A stretch of 64,000 nt of DNA, taken from NCBI GenBank assembly GCA_013141175.1, contig JABFRN010000001.1, positions 2,371,444 to 2,435,443 of the forward strand. Direction: 5' to 3'. A program made the position numbers and the translations under genes. This document shows positions 8,648-16,472 of the stretch, in pieces. The stretch comes from Lysobacter sp. (GTDB lineage: Bacteria; Pseudomonadota; Gammaproteobacteria; Xanthomonadales; Xanthomonadaceae). Every line of letters starts with the position of its first letter. The stretch's first letter is position 1. The notes below the pieces were generated by a model, which saw only the letters and a list, made by a program, of their open reading frames with translations, did no database searches and was not told the origin of the DNA.

Positions 8648-10077
8648 ATCGCACACACGGCACCCTCTCGAAGTTCGCGGTCGTGTTCGGATCCGCGCTG
8701 AGCGTCGCGTTCGCGGCCTCCGCAGCGCAACCCGAGGCGTCGTCCGCGAGCGGCGACTACGCTTATCGTTGGCCGCTGAACGCGGAGGGTCAGAACGCGG
8801 CGTGGCAGTTCGAGCTGACGCCGGAGGTCTACGCCGCGCTGATCGATCCCGGGCTCGGCGATTTCGATGTCGTCAACGCCGACGGCCAATCGGTGCCGGT
8901 GGCGCGGCTGACGGTCGATCCGACCGCGCTGCCGGGCGTCGCCCAGGTGGCGCTGCCGGTGTTCGCGCTGCCACGCATCGATGGCGATGGCGGTCGCGAC
9001 GATCTCTCGCTGCGGCTGGAACGCGACATGGACGGCCGTCTGCGCATGCTGCAGGCCGATGTGACTTCGGCGCCAGCGCAGGCCCGGATCGACTACGTGA
9101 TGGACGCGGACATCAGCCGCGATCCGAAGCGGCCATCGACGGTGGATCGTCTCGATCTGAACTGGCCCGAGGGCGGCGATGTGAATGCGCGCTTCGCGGT
9201 GGAAGGCAGCGAAGATCTACGGCAGTGGCAGACATTGGTGGATGCCGCGGCCGTGGTGTCGCTGCGCCGTGGCGGTGCGCTGCTGCAGCGGCGGGATATC
9301 CCGCTGCCGACGACCGCGCTGCGCTACCTGCGCCTGCGTCAGCTCGATGGCGACCCGGTGCCCGGTCTGCAGGTCACCGCGCGACGCACCCGCGCCGGCG
9401 TGTCGTCGCCACAATGGAAGCGGCTGCGCGCCGATTTCGTCGACAGCGGTCGCGACGAGATCGGCAAGGATCATGTCTATCGCTACCGGTTGCCGGCCAA
9501 GCTGCCGGTCGGCCGGATCGACGTCACGCTCGGTACCGACAATGGCACCGCCGAAGTGATCGTCGATGTGCAGAACGGCTCGCCGGGCAGCGAAATCTGG
9601 ACACCCATCGGGCGCACGCTGCTGTTCCGGCTGCAGCAGGATGGCGTACGGATCGACAACGAGGATTACGTGCTGACATCGGCGCTCGCCGCGCGCGAAT
9701 GGCGCCTGCGCAGCCCGATCGAACTGGTGCCGTCGCCGACCGTGGAGATGGCGTATCTGCCGGATCGCTTCGTGTTTCTCGCCCAGGGCCGTGGCCCGTA
9801 TGCATTGGTCGCGGGCAGCCGCAACGCGCGGCGGACATCGCTGCCGGTCGAGCAGGCGCTGGCGCCGCTGCGCACCCGACTCGGCAAGGACTGGACGCCG
9901 CCGGTCGCGACGCTCGGCCCGCGCGGTGCCGCCGCCGGAACGGCCGCCTACGCCAAGCAGGCGAAACCGACCGACTGGCGCAGCTGGCTGTTGTGGGGGT
10001 TCCTGATCGTCGGTGCCGCGATCGTCGGCGGCTTCGCGCTGAGCCTGCTGCGACAGAAGCCCGCTGCCGAATCCTGA
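8644..10077 (+). CDS. DUF3999 envelope protein
   Basis: A 477-residue exported protein. The N-terminus is a signal peptide (positively charged start, hydrophobic core about residues 10-25, cleavage near AASA-AQ). A long beta-rich extracytoplasmic domain follows. A single membrane helix near the C-terminus (about 446-466) is followed by a short basic tail ending PAAES. It begins inside the last codons of the DUF2339 gene (ATGA overlap), so the pair is almost certainly co-translated. The protein probably sits in the inner membrane facing the periplasm and partners the DUF2339 protein. No catalytic motif was recognised. Confidence 0.88.
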   Translation: MNRTHGTLSKFAVVFGSALSVAFAASAAQPEASSASGDYAYRWPLNAEGQNAAWQFELTPEVYAALIDPGLGDFDVVNADGQSVPVARLTVDPTALPGVAQVALPVFALPRIDGDGGRDDLSLRLERDMDGRLRMLQADVTSAPAQARIDYVMDADISRDPKRPSTVDRLDLNWPEGGDVNARFAVEGSEDLRQWQTLVDAAAVVSLRRGGALLQRRDIPLPTTALRYLRLRQLDGDPVPGLQVTARRTRAGVSSPQWKRLRADFVDSGRDEIGKDHVYRYRLPAKLPVGRIDVTLGTDNGTAEVIVDVQNGSPGSEIWTPIGRTLLFRLQQDGVRIDNEDYVLTSALAAREWRLRSPIELVPSPTVEMAYLPDRFVFLAQGRGPYALVAGSRNARRTSLPVEQALAPLRTRLGKDWTPPVATLGPRGAAAGTAAYAKQAKPTDWRSWLLWGFLIVGAAIVGGFALSLLRQKPAAES

Positions 10078-10138
10078 TCGGATGCGGTGTTCGGGATGAT
10101 CTTTCGTCATCACCGTACGCCTGCTTCCTTCCAGCCGT

Positions 10139-10244
10139 GTCATCCCGAATCCCGGCTTGTCCGGGAGAGGGATCTGTTTTTGCTTGTCAGGGAGAAAAGC
10201 ACAAGCAGGTCCCTCCGCCCGCTGCGCGGTCGTTCGGGATGACA
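10139..10244. repeat. Palindromic intergenic element, copy 1
   Basis: An imperfect long hairpin of about 106 bp. Outer arms are TGTCATCCCGAAT (10139-10151) and TTCGGGATGACA (10233-10244). Inner complementary stretches include GAGGGATCTG on the left and CAGGTCCCTC on the right. A second copy of the same family in the same orientation lies at 11549-11646, so the two flank pgk. Confidence 0.8.
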
Positions 10245-10360
10245 ATGCGGGGGTTGCGAGGTTATTCGCGGCACCAGGTTTTTTCATTCATCGCTCATGC
10301 CGCCATTGCCCGTCAGGAAGCGAGCACAGACAATGCAGGTCTGTTTTTCAGGAGCCCCGC

Positions 10361-11536
10361 ATGACCATCGTCCGCATGTCCGATCTCGACCTCGCCGGCA
10401 AGCGCGTGTTGATCCGCCAGGATCTCAACGTGCCCGTCGCCGACGGCAACATCACTTCAGACCAGCGCATCGTCGCTTCGCTGCCCACGCTGAAACTCGC
10501 GCTGGAACGCGGCGCGGCGGTGATGGTGATGTCGCATCTCGGCCGGCCGAAGGAAGGCGTGTGGAGCGACGCCGATTCGCTGGCGCCGGTCGCGAAGCGG
10601 CTGGGTGCACTGCTCGGCCGCGACGTGCCGCTGGTGAAGGATTGGGTCGATGGCGTCGACGTCGCGCCCGGCCAGCTGGTGCTGCTCGAAAACTGCCGCA
10701 TGAATGTCGGCGAGGGCAAGGACGACGAAGCGCTCTCGCAGAAGTACGCCGCGCTGTGCGATGTGTTCGTGATGGATGCCTTCGGCACCGCGCATCGCGC
10801 GCAGGCGTCCACCCACGGCGTCATCAGGTTCGCGAAGCAGGCCGCGGGCGGACCGCTGCTGATGGCCGAACTCGATGCGCTGGCGAAGGCGCTGGAACAC
10901 CCGGCGCGCCCGCTGCTGGCCATCGTCGCCGGCAGCAAGGTCAGCACCAAGCTCGAGCTGCTGTCGTCGCTGGTCTCGAAAGTCGACCAGCTGATCGTCG
11001 GCGGCGGCATCGCCAACACCTTCATCGCCGCGATGGGCTACGGCGTGGGCAAGTCGCTGGTCGAGATGGACCTGCTCGACACCGCACGCCAGATCATTGC
11101 CGACGCCAAAGCGCGCGGCGCCGATATTCCGATTCCCAGCGATGTCGTGGTCGCGTCCGCCTTCGCCGCCGATGCGACGGCCACGGTCAAGCCCGTCGAT
11201 GCGGTCACTGCCGACGACATGATCCTCGACATCGGTCCCGACACCGCCGCGCGCTATGCCGCGCTGATCAAGAGTGCCGGCACCGTTGTGTGGAACGGCC
11301 CGGTCGGCGTGTTCGAGTTCGACGCCTTCGGCAAGGGCACCGAAACGCTGGCGCATGCGATCGCCGACAGCAGCGCGTTCTCGATCGCCGGTGGCGGCGA
11401 CACGCTGGCGGCGGTGGACAAATACGGCATCGAGAATGAAGTGTCGTACATCTCCACCGGCGGCGGCGCGTTCCTCGAGTTCCTCGAAGGCAAGACCTTG
11501 CCGGCGGTGGCGGCGTTGCATGCGCGGGCGGAATGA
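10361..11536 (+). CDS. pgk: Phosphoglycerate kinase
   Basis: Glycolytic enzyme (391 residues, normal length) that transfers phosphate from 1,3-bisphosphoglycerate to ADP in the cytoplasm. Family signatures run in order: [11 protein letters not shown] (16-26), the substrate-binding MSHLGRP near residue 60, [42 protein letters not shown], and GGGDTLAAV near the C-terminus. The start at 10361 is chosen because AGGAG lies 6-11 bases upstream and the N-terminal strand begins there. An in-frame upstream extension through the palindromic element is not believable. The gene heads a glycolytic stretch with a HAD phosphatase and pyruvate kinase downstream. Confidence 0.98.
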   Translation: MTIVRMSDLDLAGKRVLIRQDLNVPVADGNITSDQRIVASLPTLKLALERGAAVMVMSHLGRPKEGVWSDADSLAPVAKRLGALLGRDVPLVKDWVDGVDVAPGQLVLLENCRMNVGEGKDDEALSQKYAALCDVFVMDAFGTAHRAQASTHGVIRFAKQAAGGPLLMAELDALAKALEHPARPLLAIVAGSKVSTKLELLSSLVSKVDQLIVGGGIANTFIAAMGYGVGKSLVEMDLLDTARQIIADAKARGADIPIPSDVVVASAFAADATATVKPVDAVTADDMILDIGPDTAARYAALIKSAGTVVWNGPVGVFEFDAFGKGTETLAHAIADSSAFSIAGGGDTLAAVDKYGIENEVSYISTGGGAFLEFLEGKTLPAVAALHARAE

Positions 11537-11548
11537 TCCCCCGGTATC

Positions 11549-11646
11549 TGTCATCCCGAGCGCATGCGAGGGACCTGTTTTCGAGTCGCCGATGCATCCA
11601 TGAAAAACGGGTCCCTCCCCGGGCTTCGCCCGCGTTCGGGATGACA
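11549..11646. repeat. Palindromic intergenic element, copy 2
   Basis: This is the second member of the family seen at 10139-10244. Outer arms are TGTCATCCCGAG (11549-11560) and TTCGGGATGACA (11635-11646), with inner AGGGACCTG facing GGGTCCCTCC. It lies between pgk and the HAD phosphatase gene in the same orientation as copy 1. It may act as a pgk transcript end or stabiliser. Confidence 0.8.
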
Positions 11647-11679
11647 GGTTTTTTTCTTTCGCCTGGGCGATATCCCCGA

Positions 11680-12321
11680 ATGCGAACCCTCTTCTTCGAC
11701 CTCGACGGCACCCTGATCGACTCCGCCGTCGGCATCACCCGCTGCGTGGCCTATTCGCTGGAACGCATGGGCCATCCCGGGCTACCGCAACAGACATTGC
11801 GCGGCTGGATCGGCCCGGCGCTGCGCGTGAGTTACGCCGCGCTGTTCGACAGCGCCGCCGATATCGAACGCGCGGTCGACCTGTATCGCGAGCGGTTCGA
11901 GGCCGAAGGTTGGCGCGAGCATGCCATCTACGACGGCATCGGCGATGCGGTGGAAGCGGCGCACGCCGCCGGTTACCGGCTTGCGGTGGTCACCGCCAAG
12001 AACGAACCCCATGCGCGCAGGATCGTGGGCACATTGCCGTTCGGCCACCGTTTCGAGGACATCATCGGCGCGACCCCCGACGGTCGCCTCAGCCACAAGC
12101 CCGAATTGATCGCCGAGGCGCTGGCGCGGCTCGCGCTGCCGCCGGAGCGCTGCACGATGATCGGCGACCGCCATCTCGATATCGAAGGCGCGATGCACCA
12201 CGGCATGCGCGGGATCGGCGTGCTCTGGGGGTTCGGCAGCGAGGACGAGCTGCGTGAGGCCGGCGCGTACGCGCTGGTACGGACGCCGCAGGCGCTGTCG
12301 GCGCTGCTGTTGGACGCATGA
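11680..12321 (+). CDS. HAD-superfamily phosphatase, phosphoglycolate-phosphatase-like
   Basis: A 213-residue hydrolase of the haloacid dehalogenase superfamily. Motif I is FFDLDGTLID at residues 4-13, with nucleophile Asp6 and acid Asp8. Motif II is VVTAKN. A lysine motif lies in the SHKPELI region, and motif IV is MIGDRHLDIEGA. The helical cap follows motif I (about residues 15-85). Placement between pgk and pyk fits a metabolite-repair or phosphoglycolate phosphatase role, but the substrate is not determined. The start at 11680 puts the catalytic strand at the N-terminus as is normal. The in-frame upstream sequence belongs to the repeat element. Confidence 0.88.
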   Translation: MRTLFFDLDGTLIDSAVGITRCVAYSLERMGHPGLPQQTLRGWIGPALRVSYAALFDSAADIERAVDLYRERFEAEGWREHAIYDGIGDAVEAAHAAGYRLAVVTAKNEPHARRIVGTLPFGHRFEDIIGATPDGRLSHKPELIAEALARLALPPERCTMIGDRHLDIEGAMHHGMRGIGVLWGFGSEDELREAGAYALVRTPQALSALLLDA

Positions 12322-12423
12322 GCGTCCTTGTGCCGCGATGCCTGCGATTGTGATCGTTTACAGCGGCACGACCGTCTGAAACGGCATGGCGGCATGTTAC
12401 GGTTGGGCGATCAGGAGATCGAT

Positions 12424-13935
12424 ATGACCCAGCAAAGCATGACCCCGCAAAGCCCGACGCAAAAGACCCCGACCGAACAACGCCGCCGCACCAAGATCCT
12501 CGCCACCCTCGGCCCCGCCACCGACGCCCCGGGCGTCCTCGATGCGCTGCTGCGCGCGGGCGTCGACGTGGTCCGGCTCAATTTCTCGCACGGCGATCCG
12601 GCCGCGCAGATCGCCCGCGCCGAAGCGGTGCGCGCGGCTGCGGAGCGCGTCGGCACCGAGGTCGGCATCCTCGCCGATCTGCCCGGTCCGAAGATCCGCA
12701 TCGAGAAGTTCGTCAACGACAAGGTCCAGCTGCGCGCCGGCGAGCGCTTCGATCTGATCGCCAGCGAAGACGCACCGCTCGGCGACCAGCATCAGGTCGG
12801 CGTGAGCTATCTCGGCCTGCCCGGCGATGTCCTCCCAGGCGACACCCTGTTGCTCGACGATGGCGTGGTGCAGCTGCAGGTCACTGCGGTCGAAGGCCAG
12901 CGCATCATCACCACCGTGCTCAACGACAGTGAACTGTCGAACCGCAAGGGCCTCAACAAACTCGGCGGCGGCCTGTCGCTGGGCGCGCTGACCGAGCGCG
13001 ACTGCGAGTTGATCCAGGTCGCCGCGCAGCTCAATGCGGATTTCATCGCCGTCAGTTTCTGCCGCAACGCCGCCGACATGAACGAAGCCCGCCGCGTCGC
13101 GCGCGCCGCCGGCAGTTCCGCCGCGCTGGTCGCCAAGGTCGAACGCGCAGAAGCCATCGAGAATCTTGTCGAGATCGTCGACGCCAGCGACGTGGTGATG
13201 GTCGCGCGCGGCGATCTGGGCGTGGAAATCGGCGATGCCGAATTGCCGGGCCTGCAGAAGAAGATCATCCGCGTGGCACTGGAACGCGACAAGGTGGTGA
13301 TCACCGCCACGCAGATGCTGCAGTCGATGGTCAGCAGCCCGATTCCGACGCGCGCCGAAGTGCTGGACGTCGCCAACGCGGTCATCGACGGCACCGACGC
13401 GGTGATGCTGTCGCAGGAAAGCGCCGCCGGCATGTACCCGATCAAGGCCGTCGAAGCGCTGGTGCGCATCTGCCTGGGCGCCGAACGCCAGTTCGAGCAC
13501 GACACCGATTTCGAAGCCGCCCCGCGCAACCTGCAGCGCGCCGACCAGGCCATCGCGATGACCGCGATGTTCCTCACCGAACACATCGGCGTCGGCGCGA
13601 TCGTGGCGATGACCGAATCCGGCGGCACCGCCCGCTTCCTCTCGCGTTTCCGTGGCAAAGCCCCGATCTTCGCCTTCGCCCGCGACCCCGGCGCCCGCCG
13701 CCGCATGGCGATGATGCGCGACGTCTTCCCGATGGACTACGACAGCCGCGGCCAGACCCCGCGTCAGGCCGCGCGCGGCAGCATCCGCAAACTCGTCGAA
13801 GCCAACCTGCTCAAAGCCGGCGACCGCGTGGTCTTCACCAGCGGCGAGCATATGGAAACCCACGGCGCCACCAATACGCTGCGGTTGCTGCAGGTGGGCG
13901 AGGATGGGACTGCGGAGGGGTTGGGGGAGTTGTAA
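12424..13935 (+). CDS. pyk: Pyruvate kinase
   Basis: Converts phosphoenolpyruvate and ADP to pyruvate and ATP; 503 residues. Family signatures include TKILATLGPATD and VVRLNFSHGD in the N-terminal barrel, the B-domain region around KIRIEKF, and the active-site segment AKVERAEAIENL. They continue with MVARGDLGVEIG, ITATQMLQSM, PTRAEVLDVANAV and DGTDAVMLSQE. The C-terminal domain spans about residues 370-503 with TESGGTARFLSRF. ATG at 12424 follows AGGAG at 12411-12415. The N-terminal 20 residues are a polar extension before the catalytic barrel. Confidence 0.98.
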   Translation: MTQQSMTPQSPTQKTPTEQRRRTKILATLGPATDAPGVLDALLRAGVDVVRLNFSHGDPAAQIARAEAVRAAAERVGTEVGILADLPGPKIRIEKFVNDKVQLRAGERFDLIASEDAPLGDQHQVGVSYLGLPGDVLPGDTLLLDDGVVQLQVTAVEGQRIITTVLNDSELSNRKGLNKLGGGLSLGALTERDCELIQVAAQLNADFIAVSFCRNAADMNEARRVARAAGSSAALVAKVERAEAIENLVEIVDASDVVMVARGDLGVEIGDAELPGLQKKIIRVALERDKVVITATQMLQSMVSSPIPTRAEVLDVANAVIDGTDAVMLSQESAAGMYPIKAVEALVRICLGAERQFEHDTDFEAAPRNLQRADQAIAMTAMFLTEHIGVGAIVAMTESGGTARFLSRFRGKAPIFAFARDPGARRRMAMMRDVFPMDYDSRGQTPRQAARGSIRKLVEANLLKAGDRVVFTSGEHMETHGATNTLRLLQVGEDGTAEGLGEL

Positions 13936-13938
13936 CGC

Positions 13939-14056
13939 GTAGGGTGGACCCTTGGCCCATCATTGCTCCAGTCACAGTGAGAGCATGCATCGCGTGGAGT
14001 CTGGAATGAAGTAGTCGGCTTGAATTCCATGAGCGGTGGGCCAAGGCCCACCCTAC
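13939..14056. repeat. Inverted repeat pair, REP-like
   Basis: The left arm begins GTAGGGTGGACCCTTGGCCC (13939). The right arm CGGTGGGCCAAGGCCCACC continues into CTAC and ends at 14056. The arms are near-perfect reverse complements across a spacer of about 70 bp. The architecture (GTAGGGTG start, internal TTGG/CCAA turn, similar spacer length) matches the element at 4410-4506, but the arm cores differ (GGGCC versus GCGCC). It occupies the gap after pyk. Confidence 0.75.
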
Positions 14057-14094
14057 ATTCTTCGGAACTGTTGAAACGAGTTGTCATTGCGCGA

Positions 14095-14553
14095 ATGAAT
14101 GCTCCTGCCACCACCCTCCGCGAAGCCACCGAAGCCGATGTCGAAGCGTTGCATCGGCTGATCGTCGCCATCGCCGAGCATCACGATCAGCGTCAATACG
14201 TCTTCGTCACCGTCGAGGATCTGCGCCGCGATGGCTTCGGGACCGTACCGAAGTTCGGCGCGGTGCTGGCCGAGGTCGATGGCGCGCTGGTCGGCTATGC
14301 GTCGTACACCTGGAACTATGCGATCTGGCTCGGATCGGCGTACATGAACATCGACGATGTGTATGTGTCCGCGTCGCATCGCGGACTGGGCATCGGCGAG
14401 GCCCTGATGCATCGATTGCAGCAGGTGTGCGCAGCGCGCGGCCTGCACCGGATGAAGTGGGAAGTCGAGCCCGACAACATCGCTGCGATCCGTTTCTACG
14501 AACGGTTGGGCGCCAGGATGCGTGCCAAGGGCCTCTTCTACTGGGAAGCCTGA
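14095..14553 (+). CDS. GNAT-family N-acetyltransferase
   Basis: A 152-residue acetyl-CoA-dependent acyltransferase. The GNAT core shows GALVGYASYTWNY, then the acetyl-CoA pyrophosphate loop within VSASHRGLGIGEALM, and the C-terminal NIAAIRFYERLGARM. The length equals one GNAT domain. ATG at 14095 was chosen because the domain begins there; longer in-frame starts run into the palindromic repeat. Substrate is unknown, although diamine and amino-acid acetyltransferases have similar SAYMNIDDVYV strands. Confidence 0.87.
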   Translation: MNAPATTLREATEADVEALHRLIVAIAEHHDQRQYVFVTVEDLRRDGFGTVPKFGAVLAEVDGALVGYASYTWNYAIWLGSAYMNIDDVYVSASHRGLGIGEALMHRLQQVCAARGLHRMKWEVEPDNIAAIRFYERLGARMRAKGLFYWEA

Positions 14554-14609
14554 TCGCGCCCCGCCTGGGGCGTAGATTGCCCGCCACCGAATCGCTCAGC
14601 GCCGAATTC

Positions 14610-15002
14610 ATGAATACCTATTTCATCGCCGCCGCCGTCCTCGCCTTCGTCGTGGGCCTCGCCCATTCGGTGCTCGGCGAGATCATGATCTTCCGCCGCA
14701 TGCGCAAGCCCGGGCAGGTGATTCCGACCGATGGCGGTGGGATCCTGCTCGGCTCGAACGTCCGCATCCTGTGGGCGAGCTGGCATGTGCTGACGGCGTT
14801 CGGCTGGGGCATGGCCGCGATCCTCGTCTGGATGTCGCGATCGGCCTCCGGCAGCACCGATCATGCGGTCATCGCGCATGCGATCGAGATGTCGATGCTG
14901 ATCGGTTCGGTGCTCGTGCTGGTCGCGACCAGGGGTCGGCATCCAGGTTGGATCGGTCTGCTCGGCGTGGCGGTGCTGGTCTGGCTCGGGCGGACGATGT
15001 GA
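14610..15002 (+). CDS. Small four-helix membrane protein of unknown function
   Basis: A 130-residue protein with about four hydrophobic helices: residues 4-22, a middle pair around 50-72 and 86-102, and one near 108-125. A conserved-looking polar loop follows the first helix (IMIFRRMRKPGQ). No domain was recognised. It starts 57 bp after the GNAT gene and ends 33 bp before the cupin gene on the same strand, so the three may be cotranscribed. ATG at 14610 directly precedes the first hydrophobic helix. Confidence 0.75.
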   Translation: MNTYFIAAAVLAFVVGLAHSVLGEIMIFRRMRKPGQVIPTDGGGILLGSNVRILWASWHVLTAFGWGMAAILVWMSRSASGSTDHAVIAHAIEMSMLIGSVLVLVATRGRHPGWIGLLGVAVLVWLGRTM

Positions 15003-15035
15003 GGCCGATGTGGATGCAGCAATGAGGGCGTGCCA

Positions 15036-15365
15036 ATGAAGATCGTCGATATTCCCTTCGGCATCACCGACTGGTCGGCGATCGAACGCACCGAACATCC
15101 GGGCGATACCGGCATCGCGTATTGGCGCACGCAGCGCTTCGGCGAGATCCGCGTGCGGATGGTCGAGTATTCGCCCGGCTATCTCGCCGATCACTGGTGC
15201 GGGAAGGGACACGTGCTGCTGTGTCTGGAAGGCGAATTGCGCACCGAACTGGCGGACGGGCGCGTGTTCACGCTGAGCGCAGGGATGAGCTACCAGGTCG
15301 CCGACGGCGCCGAGCCGCATCGTTCGTCCACTGGGCGCGGCGCCAAACTCTTCATCGTCGATTGA
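15036..15365 (+). CDS. Small cupin-fold protein (DHCW-motif type)
   Basis: A 109-residue single-domain cupin. The first cupin motif region reads SPGYLADHWCGKGHVLLCLEG and the second GMSYQVADGAEPHRSS, giving candidate metal ligands His and Cys/Glu in motif 1 and His in motif 2. It resembles the small bacterial family named for a DHCW motif, although the order seen here is D-H-W-C. The enzymatic role is unknown. The ATG at 15036 is preferred over the GTG two codons upstream. It follows the four-helix membrane protein closely. Confidence 0.8.
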   Translation: MKIVDIPFGITDWSAIERTEHPGDTGIAYWRTQRFGEIRVRMVEYSPGYLADHWCGKGHVLLCLEGELRTELADGRVFTLSAGMSYQVADGAEPHRSSTGRGAKLFIVD

Positions 15366-15740
15366 CGCTTCGGATGCATTCCATCTGAGCGTGGTGCCAT
15401 GGCGGCAGTGCAGCAGGCATGCCGCAGCGAAAATGCAGTGCGCGATGATGGCTGAAGATGCCTGGGAACTTGCATCGGAGTTGCAGGCCGAAGCGCGCGC
15501 AGACTCAATCCGTGAGACGGCGGAAGCATAGACTGTCTATCGCGTTCGATGCGCGCCCTGTCTACGCAACAGTATCGTTTTACTCCACTCCGCGATGGTG
15601 TCGGCGACACCTTGCGGATCGCGATTGCGCGCATCCATCCCTACGGGTTCGATAGCGCAGCCGCGATGTTGACTCAGGCAATGCCCGTACATATTTCGAT
15701 CGCGCGCTTGTTCCAACACCCCTCAGCCAAGGAGTTCTGC
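15366..15740. other. Gene-free stretch before a secreted-protein gene
   Basis: These 375 bases show no believable ORF, repeat or RNA. A possible promoter for the downstream gene is TTGACT (15669-15674) followed about 15 bases later by CATATT (15690-15695); the spacing is short, so this is only a candidate. AAGGAG (15729-15734) just before 15741 is a strong ribosome-binding site. Confidence 0.5.
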
Positions 15741-16214
15741 ATGAAAAAATACGCCCTCGCCTTCGCCGCCGCGATGCTCTTCGCCGGATCCGCTTCCGCC
15801 GCGACATGGCAGTCGCTCGGTCGCGTCAATGCGCTCACCGCGATGCCCGATCTTCAGCAGTGCGAACAGCGCATCGTCAATCGCTACTGGAGTTCGCAGC
15901 CTGCCTATTATCCGAGCAGCATCCACAACTACGGCCCGAACAACATCCAGTTCGTGTTCGATGCCGATCTGCGCTCGCTGCGGACCCTGACCAGCAATGC
16001 GCCGGCCAATTCGCGCTTCAAGACGGCGATCGACAGCTACAACGCGCAGGCCGGTGCGAAGAGCATCCACGGCGCGGTGTCGGTGGGCCAATATCCGCGC
16101 GTGTCGATCGAAGTCTCCTATGTCGACGCGCAGGGCCTGACCCAGGGGCTGGGTTACGGCGTGGTGCCGGCCGAACTGCAGTACTACGAACTGCAACAGC
16201 TCTGCCCGCTGTGA
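15741..16214 (+). CDS. Exported protein of unknown function
   Basis: A 157-residue protein with a classic signal peptide: MKKYALAFAAAMLF core and cleavage after ASA near residue 20. The mature part is small and beta-rich, with two cysteines (one near the N-terminus of the mature chain, one in the C-terminal QLCPL) that could form a disulfide. No family was recognised. The start is fixed by an AAGGAG site six bases upstream. A hairpin at 16243-16274 probably ends its transcript. Confidence 0.78.
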   Translation: MKKYALAFAAAMLFAGSASAATWQSLGRVNALTAMPDLQQCEQRIVNRYWSSQPAYYPSSIHNYGPNNIQFVFDADLRSLRTLTSNAPANSRFKTAIDSYNAQAGAKSIHGAVSVGQYPRVSIEVSYVDAQGLTQGLGYGVVPAELQYYELQQLCPL

Positions 16215-16242
16215 TCGCAGGGTAGGTTGCATCGCTTCGACT

Positions 16243-16274
16243 ACGGCAGGGTCCGCGAAAGCGGGCCCTGCCGT
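16243..16274 (+). terminator. Candidate intrinsic terminator
   Basis: A 14-bp stem ACGGCAGGGTCCGC / GCGGGCCCTGCCGT (one G-U pair) closed by a GAAA tetraloop lies 29 bp downstream of the exported-protein stop codon. The following T-tract is weak (CTTG), so termination efficiency is uncertain. Confidence 0.6.
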
Positions 16275-16433
16275 CTTGCAGGCGCTTGCGATGGCCGGGA
16301 TCGTGTCGCGAATGCCCTCGTTTCGCCAGCTGCGCCTCTGGTGGCTGCATTCGATTTCACAGGAAGGCCGGAACCGGCGCTTTCGACACTTAAGTCATTG
16401 ATCCGGAATAAAGTTCAAGGGTTGCCGAGCGCG

Positions 16434-16439
16434 TATAAT
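16434..16439 (+). promoter_or_regulatory. Candidate -10 element for fba
   Basis: A perfect TATAAT hexamer lies 33 bp upstream of the fba start codon at 16473, in an otherwise A+T-richer stretch. No good -35 is present at 17-bp spacing (AAGTTC at 16411), so promoter strength may depend on an activator or the match may be partly fortuitous. Confidence 0.5.
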
Positions 16440-16472
16440 GGCCAACTTTCCAGCCGCCCATCAGGACCCCCC

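Noticed and set aside
5630-8656. 1008-codon minus-strand frame
   Set aside because: Gln/Arg/His-biased antisense shadow of the DUF2339 gene.
6358-10077. 1239-codon plus-strand frame joining two genes
   Set aside because: The first two thirds is an out-of-frame shadow of the DUF2339 gene rich in Arg. Only the part from 8644 is a real protein (DUF3999).
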